Assembly: GCA_937919435.1 (NCBI GenBank)
Contig: CALFRR010000041.1
Location: 1-56,543 of the forward strand
DNA: 56,543 nucleotides
Direction: 5' to 3'
DNA from: an uncultured Alphaproteobacteria bacterium
Lineage (GTDB): Bacteria; Pseudomonadota; Alphaproteobacteria; Rhizobiales; Ancalomicrobiaceae
Shown: piece by piece, positions 8,718-17,601 of the stretch
Position numbering within the stretch: the first letter of the stretch is position 1
Layout of the letters: each line of letters starts with the position of its first letter
Notes under the pieces: model-generated
The model's database searches: none
Told to the model about the DNA's origin: nothing
Seen by the model: only the letters and a program-made list of their open reading frames with translations
Position numbers and translations under genes: made by a program

Positions 8718-10263
8718 GGAAGGTCTCCTCGCGCGCCACGCCGGCCCAGGGATTGGTCTGATGCGCCATGCCGACCGAGAGGCCGGTGGCGGGATCGCGG
8801 GCGACCGCCGAGGGAATCGCGAAATGCACGGGATAGAGCGTGTCGGAGACGATCTCGACCGGGAACTCCCCGGCGATCTTCGCCGCGACGTCGGCCGCCG
8901 CCGCCCGGTTGACCCGAATCGTCGGGGTCGAGGCGTCGATCCGCGGTTCCAGGAAGGCCCGCTCGAGGTTCATCCCGTGGTCGATCCGGTAGGAGAGGAG
9001 CTGGGCCAGCGCCGGGAAGATCGCCCGGCCACCCGCCGCCCCGATGGCGAGGCGCGGTCCGGTCTCGTCGATCTCGATCACCGGGCACATGTTGGCGAGC
9101 GGTTGCGCCCCCGGAGCGATCGAATTCGGCATGTCCGGGCGCGGATCGAACCACATCATGCCGTTGTTCATCAGGATGCCGCTCTGCGGCAGCACCACCT
9201 TCGAGCCGAAGCGCGAGAGGATGGTGTTGGTGAGCGACACCATGTTGCCGTGGCGATCGACCACCGACAGATGCGAGGTGCAGTCGCCGCCGGCCGCGGC
9301 GTGGCCCATCCGGTTGAGCCGCTCGCAATAGGCCCGGCGGATCGCCCGCGCCTGGGCGAGCGCCGAGACGGCGTCGGGGGCGCCGTCCGGCCGCCAGTCC
9401 GCTTCGAGATGGGCGAGCGCCGAGAGCAGCGAGCGGCCGCCGCCGAGCCCCGGCACCACCGCGATCTCGCGGCCGCGATAGGTCCCGATCAGTGCCTCGC
9501 TCCAGGTCGGCCGATAGGCGGCGAGATCGGCGCGGGTGATCCTGTTGCCGCCCGCCGCGAGGTCGTCGACCAGCAGCGCCGCGGTCTCGCCTTCGTAGAA
9601 GTCGCGCGGCCCGCGCGCCGCCAGCCGCCGCATCGTCGCCGCCGCGCCGGGCATCGGCAGCCGACCCTCGCCGTCGGCGGCGATCGGCGCCTCGCCGTCC
9701 TTCAGGAACAGCGCCGCCGAGGCCGGAAAGCGCCGGAGACCGCGGGCGTCGATCGCCAGACACAGCGAGGAGAACCAGTCGACCACCATTCCCCGGTCGG
9801 CGAAGGCGATCGCCGGGGCGATCGCTTCGGAAAACGACAGGGTGCCGTGCCGCTCCAATGCTTCGGCGAGGCCGGCGATGGTGCCGGGCACGCAGATCGA
9901 GGGGTATCCGGAGACGTTGCGGTCCTCGGCGACCGCCGGCCAGGCGAACCAGTTGCCGTCCGCCTCGCCGTCGACCAGCGGGTAGTCGGCGGGATCGATC
10001 CCGGCGGGGGCGCGGACCGAGAAGTCGAGCGCTTCGACCCGCCGCGAGCCGGCCGGCGCCCACAGCAGGAAGCCGCCGCCGCCGATGCCGGAGAGCCAGG
10101 GTTCGAGGATGGCGAGCGACAGCGCGGTGACCACCGCCGCGTCGACGGCGTTGCCGCCGGCAGCGAGCACCCGCGCGCCGGCCTCCGCCGCTTCGAGGTT
10201 CTGGGCGGCGACGAGGCCGTGGCGGGAGGCGACTTCGCCGCGATGGGTGATCCAGGTCTGCAT
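8707..10263 (-). CDS. Gamma-glutamyltransferase family hydrolase
   Basis: N-terminal nucleophile hydrolase of 518 residues. These are made as a precursor that self-cleaves before a threonine. Here the cleavage block is C-T-S-H-L-S-V-V-D, with Thr329 as predicted nucleophile. Other family blocks are A-G-G-N-A-V-D-A-A (about residue 39), G-I-G-G-G-G-F-L and the late G-A-A-G-G-R-A-I. There is no clear signal peptide, so it is probably cytoplasmic and acts on an imported gamma-glutamyl or related amide. Members also include cephalosporin acylases and CapD, so substrate is open. It is the only amide hydrolase of this fold in the operon and sits between the enzymes and the ATPases. Confidence 0.9.
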   Translation of the reverse strand: MQTWITHRGEVASRHGLVAAQNLEAAEAGARVLAAGGNAVDAAVVTALSLAILEPWLSGIGGGGFLLWAPAGSRRVEALDFSVRAPAGIDPADYPLVDGEADGNWFAWPAVAEDRNVSGYPSICVPGTIAGLAEALERHGTLSFSEAIAPAIAFADRGMVVDWFSSLCLAIDARGLRRFPASAALFLKDGEAPIAADGEGRLPMPGAAATMRRLAARGPRDFYEGETAALLVDDLAAGGNRITRADLAAYRPTWSEALIGTYRGREIAVVPGLGGGRSLLSALAHLEADWRPDGAPDAVSALAQARAIRRAYCERLNRMGHAAAGGDCTSHLSVVDRHGNMVSLTNTILSRFGSKVVLPQSGILMNNGMMWFDPRPDMPNSIAPGAQPLANMCPVIEIDETGPRLAIGAAGGRAIFPALAQLLSYRIDHGMNLERAFLEPRIDASTPTIRVNRAAAADVAAKIAGEFPVEIVSDTLYPVHFAIPSAVARDPATGLSVGMAHQTNPWAGVAREETFLAR

Positions 10264-11162
10264 CAGTCGATCCCGAGGGGGTGGCCGGCGACCCCGCCGG
10301 GCGCGGAGGCGTCGACCGCCCACCGTCCCGCCGCGGTCGCCTCGTGATGGCGGGCGACTTCGGTCACCGTCGCCCACCAGACGTCGTTCTCTTCGCCGAT
10401 CCGGCCGAGCAGCCGTTCGAGCATGGCGATGCGCTGGGCACGGCCGGAGATCCAGTCGTGGACGGTCAGCATGAACAGCCCGCCCCAACGGTGCAGCAGC
10501 CGCCACTCGTCGAGCCAGCCGTCGAGCAGCGGCCCCGGCGCCACCGGCGGTCCCATGTCGCCGCCGCCGCCGAGGAACTTGAAGTAGATCGCGTCGTCGA
10601 GGGTCCACTGGACGGGAACCTCGGTGACGCCGCCGATCTCGTAGGGATGGTCGTAGCCCATCAGCGAGGAATCGCAGAGCGACAGCCGCTTCAGCTCGCC
10701 GAGCATGTGGGGCGTCATCTCCCAGGCGGGCGAGCGGAAGCTGGTCGGCCGCCGCCCGGTCTGGCGTTCGAACAGGGCGATCGAACCCTCCAGCGCCCGG
10801 GTGAAGCCGGCGTCGGAGATCTCGGTGACCAGTTCGTGGAAATAGCCGTGCAACCCGACCTCGTGGCCCTTCTCGACGAGCAGCGGCAGCATCTCCGGAT
10901 GGTCCTCGGCGACCTTGCCCGGCACGAAGAAGGTGGCGCGGATGCCGAAGCGGTCGAGCAGATCGAGAATCCGGAAGATCCCGACCCGCGGACCGAAGCG
11001 GCGCTGCTCGAGATGCGACAGGAGCGGCGGCACCCCGGCCCGATGGGTCCACAGCCACGGCGCGTGGGCGTCGAAGTCGAGCGTGAAGCAGGCGGCGCTG
11101 CGCTTGCCCGCCGGCCAGACATAGGTGTCGTCGTGAGCCGTCGCGGGTCGTTCAGAGGGCAT
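10263..11162 (-). CDS. Polysaccharide deacetylase-fold amidohydrolase
   Basis: The 299-residue protein has the NodB-type fold in its cytoplasmic allantoinase/imidase-like form. It has F-T-L-D-F-D-A-H at about residue 26 (metal-binding Asp), T-F-F-V-P-G-K-V at about 77 and H-E-V-G-L-H-G-Y-F-H-E (metal His residues) at about 99. F-R-S-P-A-W-E is at about 142 and L-T-V-H-D-W at about 236. No signal peptide is seen, which argues against a cell-wall role. Relatives include PuuE allantoinases and a cyclic imide hydrolase, so a ring-opening or deamidating role in this operon is plausible inference. Its stop overlaps the ggt start (TGATG). Confidence 0.85.
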   Translation of the reverse strand: MPSERPATAHDDTYVWPAGKRSAACFTLDFDAHAPWLWTHRAGVPPLLSHLEQRRFGPRVGIFRILDLLDRFGIRATFFVPGKVAEDHPEMLPLLVEKGHEVGLHGYFHELVTEISDAGFTRALEGSIALFERQTGRRPTSFRSPAWEMTPHMLGELKRLSLCDSSLMGYDHPYEIGGVTEVPVQWTLDDAIYFKFLGGGGDMGPPVAPGPLLDGWLDEWRLLHRWGGLFMLTVHDWISGRAQRIAMLERLLGRIGEENDVWWATVTEVARHHEATAAGRWAVDASAPGGVAGHPLGID

Positions 11163-11943
11163 GCTTCTTGTCCTGATAGACGTCGAGGAAGCCGATCGAA
11201 TGACCGCCGTCGACCGTCAGGGTCGAACCGGTGACGTAGGCGCCGGCTGCGGAGGCGAGGTAGAACACCGCCGGAATCACGTCGGAGGCGAGCGTCGGCC
11301 GTCCCAGCGGCACCGACGCGGTCGCCTTCTTCACGTGCTCGTCGGCGAGCGCGCTGGCGGTCGACCCGGCCGCGAAACCGGGTTCGAAGGCGTTGACGGT
11401 GATCCCGTATTCGGCGAGCTCGAGGGCGAGGCCCTTGGTCAGCCGGTCGAGCGCGGTCTTCGAGGTGCAGTAGGCGACCACCGTCTTGCGCATCCGCCGC
11501 GACGCGCCGGAGGAGACGTTGACGATCCGCCCGGCGATCCCGCGGGCGATCATCTGTTTGGCGAAGCCGACCGACAGGACGAACGGCGCCCTGAGGTTGA
11601 CGTCGAAGATGCGGTCCCATTCGGCGGTGTCGATGTCGAGGAGGAAGCCGCTCGGGTAGATGCCCGCATTGTTGAGGACGATGTCGGGGGCGCCGAAACG
11701 AGCGCCGACCGCATCGATCAGCGCGGTCAGCCCGGCGTCGTCGGTGAGGTCGGCGGCGAGGACGAAGCTGCCCTCGGGCAGCGCGATCTCCGCGGCGAGC
11801 GTCGCGAGCGCCGCCGGATCGCGATCGGTGGCGCAGATCCGGGCGCCCTCCGCGGCGAAGGCCTCGACCAGCATCCGGCCGTAGATTCCGGTCGCACCGG
11901 TCACCACCACCGCCTTGCCACGGAATTCGTCGTCGAAACGCAT
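11152..11943 (-). CDS. Short-chain dehydrogenase/reductase
   Basis: Classical SDR of 263 residues. The nucleotide site is V-T-G-A-T-G-I-Y-G (about residue 14), the structural motif N-N-A-G is at about 90, the catalytic Ser is in N-V-S-S-G-A-S and the Y-C-T-S-K motif supplies Tyr and Lys at about 159-163. The C-terminus G-S-T-L-T-V-D-G-G is typical of 3-oxoacyl-reductase-like SDRs. The substrate is unknown; it presumably oxidises or reduces a product of the neighbouring hydrolases. The Met used (11941-11943) directly follows the dppC stop by five bases. Its 3' end overlaps the deacetylase gene by 11 bases. Confidence 0.93.
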   Translation of the reverse strand: MRFDDEFRGKAVVVTGATGIYGRMLVEAFAAEGARICATDRDPAALATLAAEIALPEGSFVLAADLTDDAGLTALIDAVGARFGAPDIVLNNAGIYPSGFLLDIDTAEWDRIFDVNLRAPFVLSVGFAKQMIARGIAGRIVNVSSGASRRMRKTVVAYCTSKTALDRLTKGLALELAEYGITVNAFEPGFAAGSTASALADEHVKKATASVPLGRPTLASDVIPAVFYLASAAGAYVTGSTLTVDGGHSIGFLDVYQDKKHAL

Positions 11944-11948
11944 GGTCC

Positions 11949-12833
11949 TCACCTCGATTTGGGATCCAGCCGGTCCCGCAGCGGGTCGCCGAGGAGATTG
12001 ACCGAGAGGATCAGGAGAAACAGGCAGAGCCCCGGGAAGGTGGCGATCCAGAAGGCGGTGGCGACGTAGTTGCGGCCGACGCTGAGCATCGCCCCCCAAC
12101 TCGCCGTCGGCGGCTGCACGCCGAGCCCGAGGAACGACAGTCCGGCCTCGAACAGCACCATCAGACCGAATTCGAGCGTCGCCACCACGGTCAGCGGCCC
12201 GACGATGTTCGGCAGGATGTGGACGAGCAGCAGACGCATCGGGCCGGCCCCCATGAAGCGGGCGATCCGGACATAGGGCTGCCCCGCCACCGCGAGGGTC
12301 TGGCCGTAGGCGACCCGGGCGTAGCGCGGCCAGCGGGTGAGCCCGAGCACGATCACCACGTTGAGGAAGCCCGGGCCGAGCACCGCCACGGTGATGATCG
12401 CCAGCAGGATCGCCGGCACCGACAGGAAGATGTCGACCGTGCGCATCACGATCGTCTCGACCACGCCGCGGAAATGGCCGGCGGCCATGCCGAGCAGACT
12501 GCCGACGATCGACGACAGCACCACCGACAGCACCGCGGCGGCGATCGAGATGCGGGCGCCGTAGAGGATCCGGCTGAACAGGTCACGGCCGAGTTCGTCG
12601 GAGCCGAGCAGATAGAAGACGTTGCGGGCGGTGGTGCCCGGCGGCTTCAGCCGGCCGAACAGGTTCTGGACGTTCGGGTCGTAGGGCGCGATCCAAGGAG
12701 CGGCGAGCGCCACCACCACGAACAGCGCGAAGATCGCGACGAACGGCCAGACGCCGAGCCGGAACCGGCGGCGACGGGACGCGGCCGCGGCGACGGGAGC
12801 GGACGGCGCGGCGGGCGGGGAGGCCGGATTCAT
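11949..12833 (-). CDS. Peptide-type ABC transporter permease (DppC-like)
   Basis: Inner-membrane permease of 294 residues. It has an Ala/Pro/Arg-rich cytoplasmic N-terminus, a first membrane segment at about residues 28-46, and the OppC N-terminal P-W-I-A-P-Y-D-P region. L-L-G-S-D-E-L-G-R-D-L-F-S-R is characteristic of DppC/OppC. Five further membrane segments follow, with the coupling loop around G-A-G-P-M-R-L-L-L-V-H-I-L-P. The ATG overlaps the dppB stop (ATGA). Confidence 0.94.
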   Translation of the reverse strand: MNPASPPAAPSAPVAAAASRRRRFRLGVWPFVAIFALFVVVALAAPWIAPYDPNVQNLFGRLKPPGTTARNVFYLLGSDELGRDLFSRILYGARISIAAAVLSVVLSSIVGSLLGMAAGHFRGVVETIVMRTVDIFLSVPAILLAIITVAVLGPGFLNVVIVLGLTRWPRYARVAYGQTLAVAGQPYVRIARFMGAGPMRLLLVHILPNIVGPLTVVATLEFGLMVLFEAGLSFLGLGVQPPTASWGAMLSVGRNYVATAFWIATFPGLCLFLLILSVNLLGDPLRDRLDPKSR

Positions 12834-13759
12834 GCGGCGCCTCCGTCGAGACGGATCCTGGGATCGACCACCGAATAGAGGATGTCGGCGGCGAAGTTCA
12901 GTCCGATGGTGACGAACGAGCCGATCAGCACGATCCCCTGGACCACCAGGAAGTCGCGCGACACGATCGACTGGACGGTCAGGGCGCCGAGTCCCGGCCA
13001 CGCGAACACCGTTTCGACGATCACCGCACCGGCGAGCAGCTGCGAGATCTCGATCGCCGAGACCGAGATCAGCGGGATCGCGGCATTGCGCAACAGGTGC
13101 CGGAAGAACAGCCGCGGCAGAGCCACGCCCCGGGCCCGGGCGGAGCGGACGTAGTCCTTGTGGAGTTCGTCGAGCAGCGCGGTCCGCATCACCCGGGCGA
13201 AGGTCGCCATCGACAGGAGCCCGAGCGCGAAGGACGGCAGCACCAGATTGGCCCATCCGCCGGCGCCCGAGGGCGGCAGCCAACCGAGCCAGACGGCGAA
13301 CACCAGGATGAACAGGATGCCGCTCCAGAAGGTCGGCATGCTCTGCGAGGCGAAGACGAAGCCGGTCAGGAGCTTCGTCGAGGCCCGGCCGCGGCCGAGC
13401 GCCATCGCCGCGCCGAACGGCAGGCCGAGACCGACCGAGACGAGCAGTGCACCGCCGGCCAGTTCCAGGGTGAACGGCACCCGCGAGGCGATGATCTGCG
13501 TCACGGGGATCCGCTGGACGTAGGAGAGGCCGAAGTCGCCCCGCGCCACGTCGGCGAGGAACGCCAGATACTGGACGAGGAGCGGCCGATCGAGGCCGAG
13601 CGATCGGCGTACCGCCTCGATGTCGGCCCGCGTCGCGGTCTCCGGGACCAGCAGGAAGGTCGGATCGCCGGTGAGCCGCTGGACGAAGAAGACCAGGGTC
13701 ATCACGCCGAAGATCGCGATCAGCGCCTGACCGATCCGGCGCAGAACGAAGAGTACCAT
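12830..13759 (-). CDS. Peptide-type ABC transporter permease (DppB-like)
   Basis: Inner-membrane permease of 309 residues that starts M-V-L-F-V-L-R-R-I-G-Q, as DppB/OppB proteins do. It has six predicted membrane segments. The cytoplasmic coupling loop with the E-A-A-type motif is at D-Y-V-R-S-A-R-A-R-G, and the periplasmic G-D-P region is at about residue 32. It partners the dppC-like permease. The 138-base gap to the upstream binding-protein gene contains two strong inverted repeats. Confidence 0.94.
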   Translation of the reverse strand: MVLFVLRRIGQALIAIFGVMTLVFFVQRLTGDPTFLLVPETATRADIEAVRRSLGLDRPLLVQYLAFLADVARGDFGLSYVQRIPVTQIIASRVPFTLELAGGALLVSVGLGLPFGAAMALGRGRASTKLLTGFVFASQSMPTFWSGILFILVFAVWLGWLPPSGAGGWANLVLPSFALGLLSMATFARVMRTALLDELHKDYVRSARARGVALPRLFFRHLLRNAAIPLISVSAIEISQLLAGAVIVETVFAWPGLGALTVQSIVSRDFLVVQGIVLIGSFVTIGLNFAADILYSVVDPRIRLDGGAA

Positions 13760-13783
13760 CGCCAGCAGGATCTCCTGTTCCGG

Positions 13784-13861
13784 GCCGACGGCGGGACATC
13801 ACGTCCCGCCGTCGGCGGAGCGCGGATTTCTCTTTTATTGTCAGAGGTATGAGAAATCCGC
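13784..13861 (-). promoter_or_regulatory. Two tandem inverted repeats between dppA- and dppB-like genes
   Basis: The first is a 14-base perfect stem (13784-13797 with 13803-13816; arms read GCCGACGGCGGGAC on the + strand and its complement) with a 5-base loop and no T-run. The second is an 11-base stem, GCGGATTTCTC at 13822-13832 and GAGAAATCCGC at 13851-13861, around an AT-rich 18-base loop. Such hairpins after the binding-protein gene commonly stabilise its mRNA or thin transcription into the permease genes. The looser second dyad could instead be an operator. Confidence 0.6.
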
Positions 13862-13897
13862 CGGGGATCGATCGTCGGGCGCGGAGCGCCGCGGGGT

Positions 13898-15403
13898 TCA
13901 GTCCTTCCAGGCCATCCGCGCCAGGAAGAGGCTCTCGTTGGCGGTCGGCGTCCACTGAAGGCCCTTGCGGGCGCCGTAGATGATCGCCGCCTGATAGAGC
14001 GGGATCAGCGGCACGTTTTCCTTCACATAGGCGTGGACGGCGCCGTAGGCCTGAAGCCGGGCCTTCTCGTCGAGCAGCGACCGCCCCTTTTCCAGCAGTT
14101 GGTCGACCTCGGGGGTCTTCCACCGCGACCAGGCGGAGGAGGAGTGCAGTAGCGGGAACATGATGCCGTCGGCGTCCTGACAGGCGCAGGACCAGCGCGA
14201 GAAGGTCAGCATCGGCGCTTCGGTGTTGGGCACCTGCTGGTTCTTCAGCCAGGTCGCCATGTCGGTCATGTCGATCGACACGTCGAGGCCGACGTCGCGC
14301 AGCATCTGCTGGATCGCCTGCACCACCTTCTGGTCGTAGACCGGCGAGGTGGCGAGCCCCATCTTGACCTTGGCGGGAGCACCGACTTCCGCGAGCAGCT
14401 TCTTCGCCGCCGCCGGATCGTAGGGGAACGGCTCGATGCCGTCGGTCCAGCCGAAGCTCGCCGGCGCCACCAGCTCGCCGACCACCTTTTCGCCGCCGGC
14501 GAGGATCCCCTCGGCGATGCCGACCTTGTCGATCGCCAGGGCGATCGCCTTGCGGACGCGGACGTCGTCGAGCGGCGGTTTGGTCGAGTTCAGGGCGAAA
14601 TAGGCGACCCGTTCGGTCTGGACGATCAACGGCTTGGCGACCGGGCTGGCGTCGAGCTGCCGGGCCTGATCGGAATCGAGGGTCACCACCAGATCGGCGG
14701 TGCCGGCCTGGAGATCGGCGAGCCGGGTGGCGGCGTCCGGCACGGCCCGGAAGACGGCGGTCGGGAAGGCCGCCTTGCCGCCCCAATAGCCGTCGTTGCG
14801 CTTCAGCGTCACCTCGACGCCGCGCCGCCAGTCGGCGAAGGCATAGGGACCGCTGCCCACCGGCTTCAGATTGAATTCCGCCTTGCCGACCTTCTCGACG
14901 ACGTGCTTCGGCACGATCGACAGCTTGACCAGCTGCGGCAACAGCACCGGATAGGGACCGTCGGTGGTCAGCACCACGGTCGCCGGTCCGGTCGCTTCGG
15001 CGCCGACGATCTTGTTGAACTGGCCGAGCTGCGGGCTGGCGAAGGCCGGGTCGGTGATCCGCTTGACCGAATAGACGACGTCCTCGGCGGTCAGCGGAGT
15101 GCCGTCGTGGAACTTGATGTCGTCGCGAAGGGCGAACTCGATCCTGGTGTCCGACAGATATTTCCAGGATTTCGCCACCTGCGGGACGATCTTGCCCGCG
15201 TCGTCGCGGGTGACGAGATTGTCGAAGATGTTGCGATAGACGAAATAGCTGTCGGGGTTCCACTGAGTGTGCGGATCGAGCATCGACGGCTCGTTGACGA
15301 GGTCGATGGTGATCTTGTCCTTCGCGGCGGCGGTGACCGCCGATACCAGCGAGATCGTCGTCGCGGCGAGCACCGCGCGCAGGAACGCCTTGCGAGCCAT
15401 CAT
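13898..15403 (-). CDS. ABC transporter substrate-binding protein, family 5
   Basis: Periplasmic peptide/nickel-type binding protein (SBP_bac_5) of 501 residues. It has a signal peptide of about 27 residues ending T-A-A-A-K-D. The family motif is N-E-P-S-M-L-D-P-H near the mature N-terminus. W-K-Y-L-S-D-T-R-I-E-F-A-L-R-D-D-I-K-F-H-D-G-T-P-L-T-A-E-D-V is split over residues about 80-110. The ligand is unknown; the downstream gamma-glutamyltransferase suggests a peptide or amide. Its ATG overlaps the stop of gntR (ATGA). Confidence 0.94.
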   Translation of the reverse strand: MMARKAFLRAVLAATTISLVSAVTAAAKDKITIDLVNEPSMLDPHTQWNPDSYFVYRNIFDNLVTRDDAGKIVPQVAKSWKYLSDTRIEFALRDDIKFHDGTPLTAEDVVYSVKRITDPAFASPQLGQFNKIVGAEATGPATVVLTTDGPYPVLLPQLVKLSIVPKHVVEKVGKAEFNLKPVGSGPYAFADWRRGVEVTLKRNDGYWGGKAAFPTAVFRAVPDAATRLADLQAGTADLVVTLDSDQARQLDASPVAKPLIVQTERVAYFALNSTKPPLDDVRVRKAIALAIDKVGIAEGILAGGEKVVGELVAPASFGWTDGIEPFPYDPAAAKKLLAEVGAPAKVKMGLATSPVYDQKVVQAIQQMLRDVGLDVSIDMTDMATWLKNQQVPNTEAPMLTFSRWSCACQDADGIMFPLLHSSSAWSRWKTPEVDQLLEKGRSLLDEKARLQAYGAVHAYVKENVPLIPLYQAAIIYGARKGLQWTPTANESLFLARMAWKD

Positions 15404-16197
15404 ACCGTTCTCTTCGGTTGGAGGGGCTTTTCGAAGGAAACCGCCGCTCGCCCGTCGGGGCGGGCGGCCTCGGTGCGCCGCTTCGGAGTGGTCCCACCGG
15501 GCCAGTCGATCGCGGTCTCGCGGGCGAGGAGACCGTCGACGAAGAAGGTTTCGAGATGTCCGAGCGCTGCGGCGAGGTGAGCGCGGGCCGCCGCCTCGTC
15601 GCCGGCACGGCAGGCGCGGGCGAGCGGCCGGCGGTCGACCGGCCGGAGCCGGAGGGTGTCGTCGGCCTCGAAGAACCGGACCAGCCGATCGCAGTGGTCC
15701 CAGACCTCGGCGAGCCAGCGGTGGCGAATCTCGCCCTGCCCGTCGAACAGGACCTCCAGGAGATCCCGGTCGTAGGTGCGCAGACTGTCACGGGCGGCCG
15801 GTTCGGGGCGTCCGGCGAGCACCGCCGTCATCCCGGCGATCTCGTCGATCCGCCCGAGTTTCGCTTCGCTCGCCGGAGCGAGCGAGAGGCCGCTCTCCAG
15901 CAGCCGGCGGGAGGCGACGACGTCTCGGATCAGTGCGCCGGTGACCGGCCGGACCCGCCAGCCGTGACGCGGCAGCGCCTCGACCAGACCGCGGCTCTCC
16001 AGCCCGACCAGCGCGGCGCGGACGCCGGCCCGGTTCAGGCCGAAGCGTGCGACGAGCTCCGCTTCGGACACGACCGCCCCCGGTGCCAGTTCGCACCAGA
16101 CCACCGCATGGCGCAGGCGGGTCTCGGCGAAGGCACGCTCCGAACTCGGTCCGGGCGGAGGGGCGACGGAGAGGGACCAGGGATCACGATCGAGCAT
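15400..16197 (-). CDS. GntR-family transcriptional regulator (FCD type)
   Basis: About 265 residues from Met at 16195-16197. The N-terminal winged helix (E-L-V-A-R-F-G-L-N-R-A-G-V-R-A-A-L-V-G-L, then G-L-V-E) is at about residues 20-85. It is followed by an all-helical FCD ligand domain with the D-R-D-L-L-E and C-D-R-L-V metal/ligand-site region. FCD regulators usually respond to small acids or amino acids and repress the operon they head. A GTG at 16228-16230 could add 11 residues but would lie inside the upstream repeat; neither start has a strong ribosome site. It is the first gene of the dpp-like operon. Confidence 0.88.
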   Translation of the reverse strand: MLDRDPWSLSVAPPPGPSSERAFAETRLRHAVVWCELAPGAVVSEAELVARFGLNRAGVRAALVGLESRGLVEALPRHGWRVRPVTGALIRDVVASRRLLESGLSLAPASEAKLGRIDEIAGMTAVLAGRPEPAARDSLRTYDRDLLEVLFDGQGEIRHRWLAEVWDHCDRLVRFFEADDTLRLRPVDRRPLARACRAGDEAAARAHLAAALGHLETFFVDGLLARETAIDWPGGTTPKRRTEAARPDGRAAVSFEKPLQPKRTV

Positions 16198-16200
16198 GCC

Positions 16201-16250
16201 GACATGCTGACCGCGAAATTGACATCTCACAAGACCAGAGTGACATCTCT
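16201..16250 (-). promoter_or_regulatory. Candidate GntR operator: two direct repeats
   Basis: The 9-base word TGACATCTC occurs at 16220-16228 and again at 16241-16249 (+ strand). The 21-base offset is two turns of the helix, and a related GACATG lies at 16201. They lie immediately upstream of gntR, where an autoregulator would bind. Seen directly; the regulator assignment is inference. Confidence 0.5.
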
Positions 16251-16536
16251 ATGCCCAAAGTATGAGCGTGCACCCGAAACGATCGGTCGGTGCCGATCGG
16301 ATCGCTTCGCCGGTTCGCGAAGGCGGGCGCCTCGCGGCCGTGGGCGCGGGAGGCCGTCCATCGGAACGCGGGACGGCGCCCATCCGTCGCCGGGGTGCGG
16401 TCTGTCGATCGGGCGGGCGGCAGCCGACGTGGGGGCGGGCGATCCGCGGATGGTGAGGGCGCGAGGGGCGATCCGCGCGGCATCGATCCGCCGCGGTCTG
16501 CGCCGGGCCGGCCGGATCGTCGGGAGGGGGGAGGGA
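16251..16536. other. Intergenic region between gntR and the iron transporter operon
   Basis: About 285 bases with no convincing coding frame. It must hold the gntR promoter region and the end of the iron-transporter transcript. Short GATCGG/CCGATC repeats occur (for example near 16280-16300), but I see no clean terminator with a T-run. Confidence 0.5.
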
Positions 16537-17601
16537 TCAGCCGATCGGTCGGTCCATGCCCTGCGCGAAGACGAAGACCTCGCGTCGATCGATGCCGACC
16601 CCGATCCGGGTGCCGGTGTCGATCGGCAGATGGGCGTCGACATGCGCTTCGACCGGCTCGGCGAGCCCGTCGACGACCAGGGCGACGGTGCGGTGGGTGC
16701 CGAGGAAGCGGCTGGCGACCACCCGGGCGGTGAATTCGGCATCGTCGTCGCCGAGCGCGAAGGCGTCGCGGCGGATGCAGACGGTCGCCGGGCCGTCGGG
16801 GAGGTGGCCGGCCTCGAACGGACCGAACGGCGTCTCCGCCCGCCCGCCTCGGACCGTCGCCGCGACCACCACCAGATCGGTGAAGAACTCGGCGGCGAAG
16901 CGGTCGACCGGCGCGCGGAAGATCTCTTCCGGGGTTCCGACCTGGACCAGTTCGCCGGCCCGCATCAGGGCGATCCGGTCGGCGATCGCCATCGCGTCGT
17001 CGGGATCGTGGGTGACCAGTACCGCCGCCGCCCCGGTCTCCGCGAGGAGCCGCGCCGTCTCCGCCCGCAGGCCGCGGCGCAGACGTTGATCGAGGTTGGA
17101 GAAGGGTTCGTCCATCAGCAGCACCGACGGGCGTCGGGCGAGCGCCCGGGCGAGTGCGACGCGCTGCTGTTCGCCGCCCGACAGCATGTGCGGATAGGCC
17201 GATGCCCGATCGGGGAGCCCGATCCGGGCGAGGAGATCGGCGACGATCGCCCGCCGTGCCGCCGCCGGTCGGTCGGCGAGGCCGAAGGCGACGTTGGCGG
17301 CGACGTCGAGGTGGGGAAACAGCGCCCAGTCCTGGAACACCAGCCCGATGCCGCGCCGCTCCGGCGGCACGAAGGTGGTGGCGTCGGCGAACACCCCGGC
17401 CGCCGCGCTCACCCGTCCGGCGGTCGGCCGTTCGAGCCCGGCGGCGACCCGGAGCAGGGTGGTCTTGCCGCAGCCGGACGGCCCGAGCAGTGCCACCACC
17501 TCACCGGGCGCCACCGCGAGCGAGATACCGCGCAGGGCTTCGCGGCCGCGATAGGCGTGGCGCACCGCGTCGAATCGCAGGGCGGGCGGGGTCTCGCTCA
17601 T
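16537..17601 (-). CDS. fbpC: Ferric iron-type ABC transporter ATPase (FbpC-like)
   Basis: ATPase of 354 residues for the adjacent permease and binding protein. Walker A is G-P-S-G-C-G-K-T-T (about residue 39), the signature is L-S-G-G-E-Q-Q-R, and Walker B is V-L-L-M-D-E-P-F-S-N-L-D. The H-loop T-H-D-P-D-D-A follows. The C-terminal 110 residues form the TOBE regulatory domain (F-L-G-T-H-R-T-V). The start overlaps the permease stop by four bases. Iron is inferred from the binding protein and the Fur-like site upstream. Confidence 0.9.
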   Translation of the reverse strand: MSETPPALRFDAVRHAYRGREALRGISLAVAPGEVVALLGPSGCGKTTLLRVAAGLERPTAGRVSAAAGVFADATTFVPPERRGIGLVFQDWALFPHLDVAANVAFGLADRPAAARRAIVADLLARIGLPDRASAYPHMLSGGEQQRVALARALARRPSVLLMDEPFSNLDQRLRRGLRAETARLLAETGAAAVLVTHDPDDAMAIADRIALMRAGELVQVGTPEEIFRAPVDRFAAEFFTDLVVVAATVRGGRAETPFGPFEAGHLPDGPATVCIRRDAFALGDDDAEFTARVVASRFLGTHRTVALVVDGLAEPVEAHVDAHLPIDTGTRIGVGIDRREVFVFAQGMDRPIG

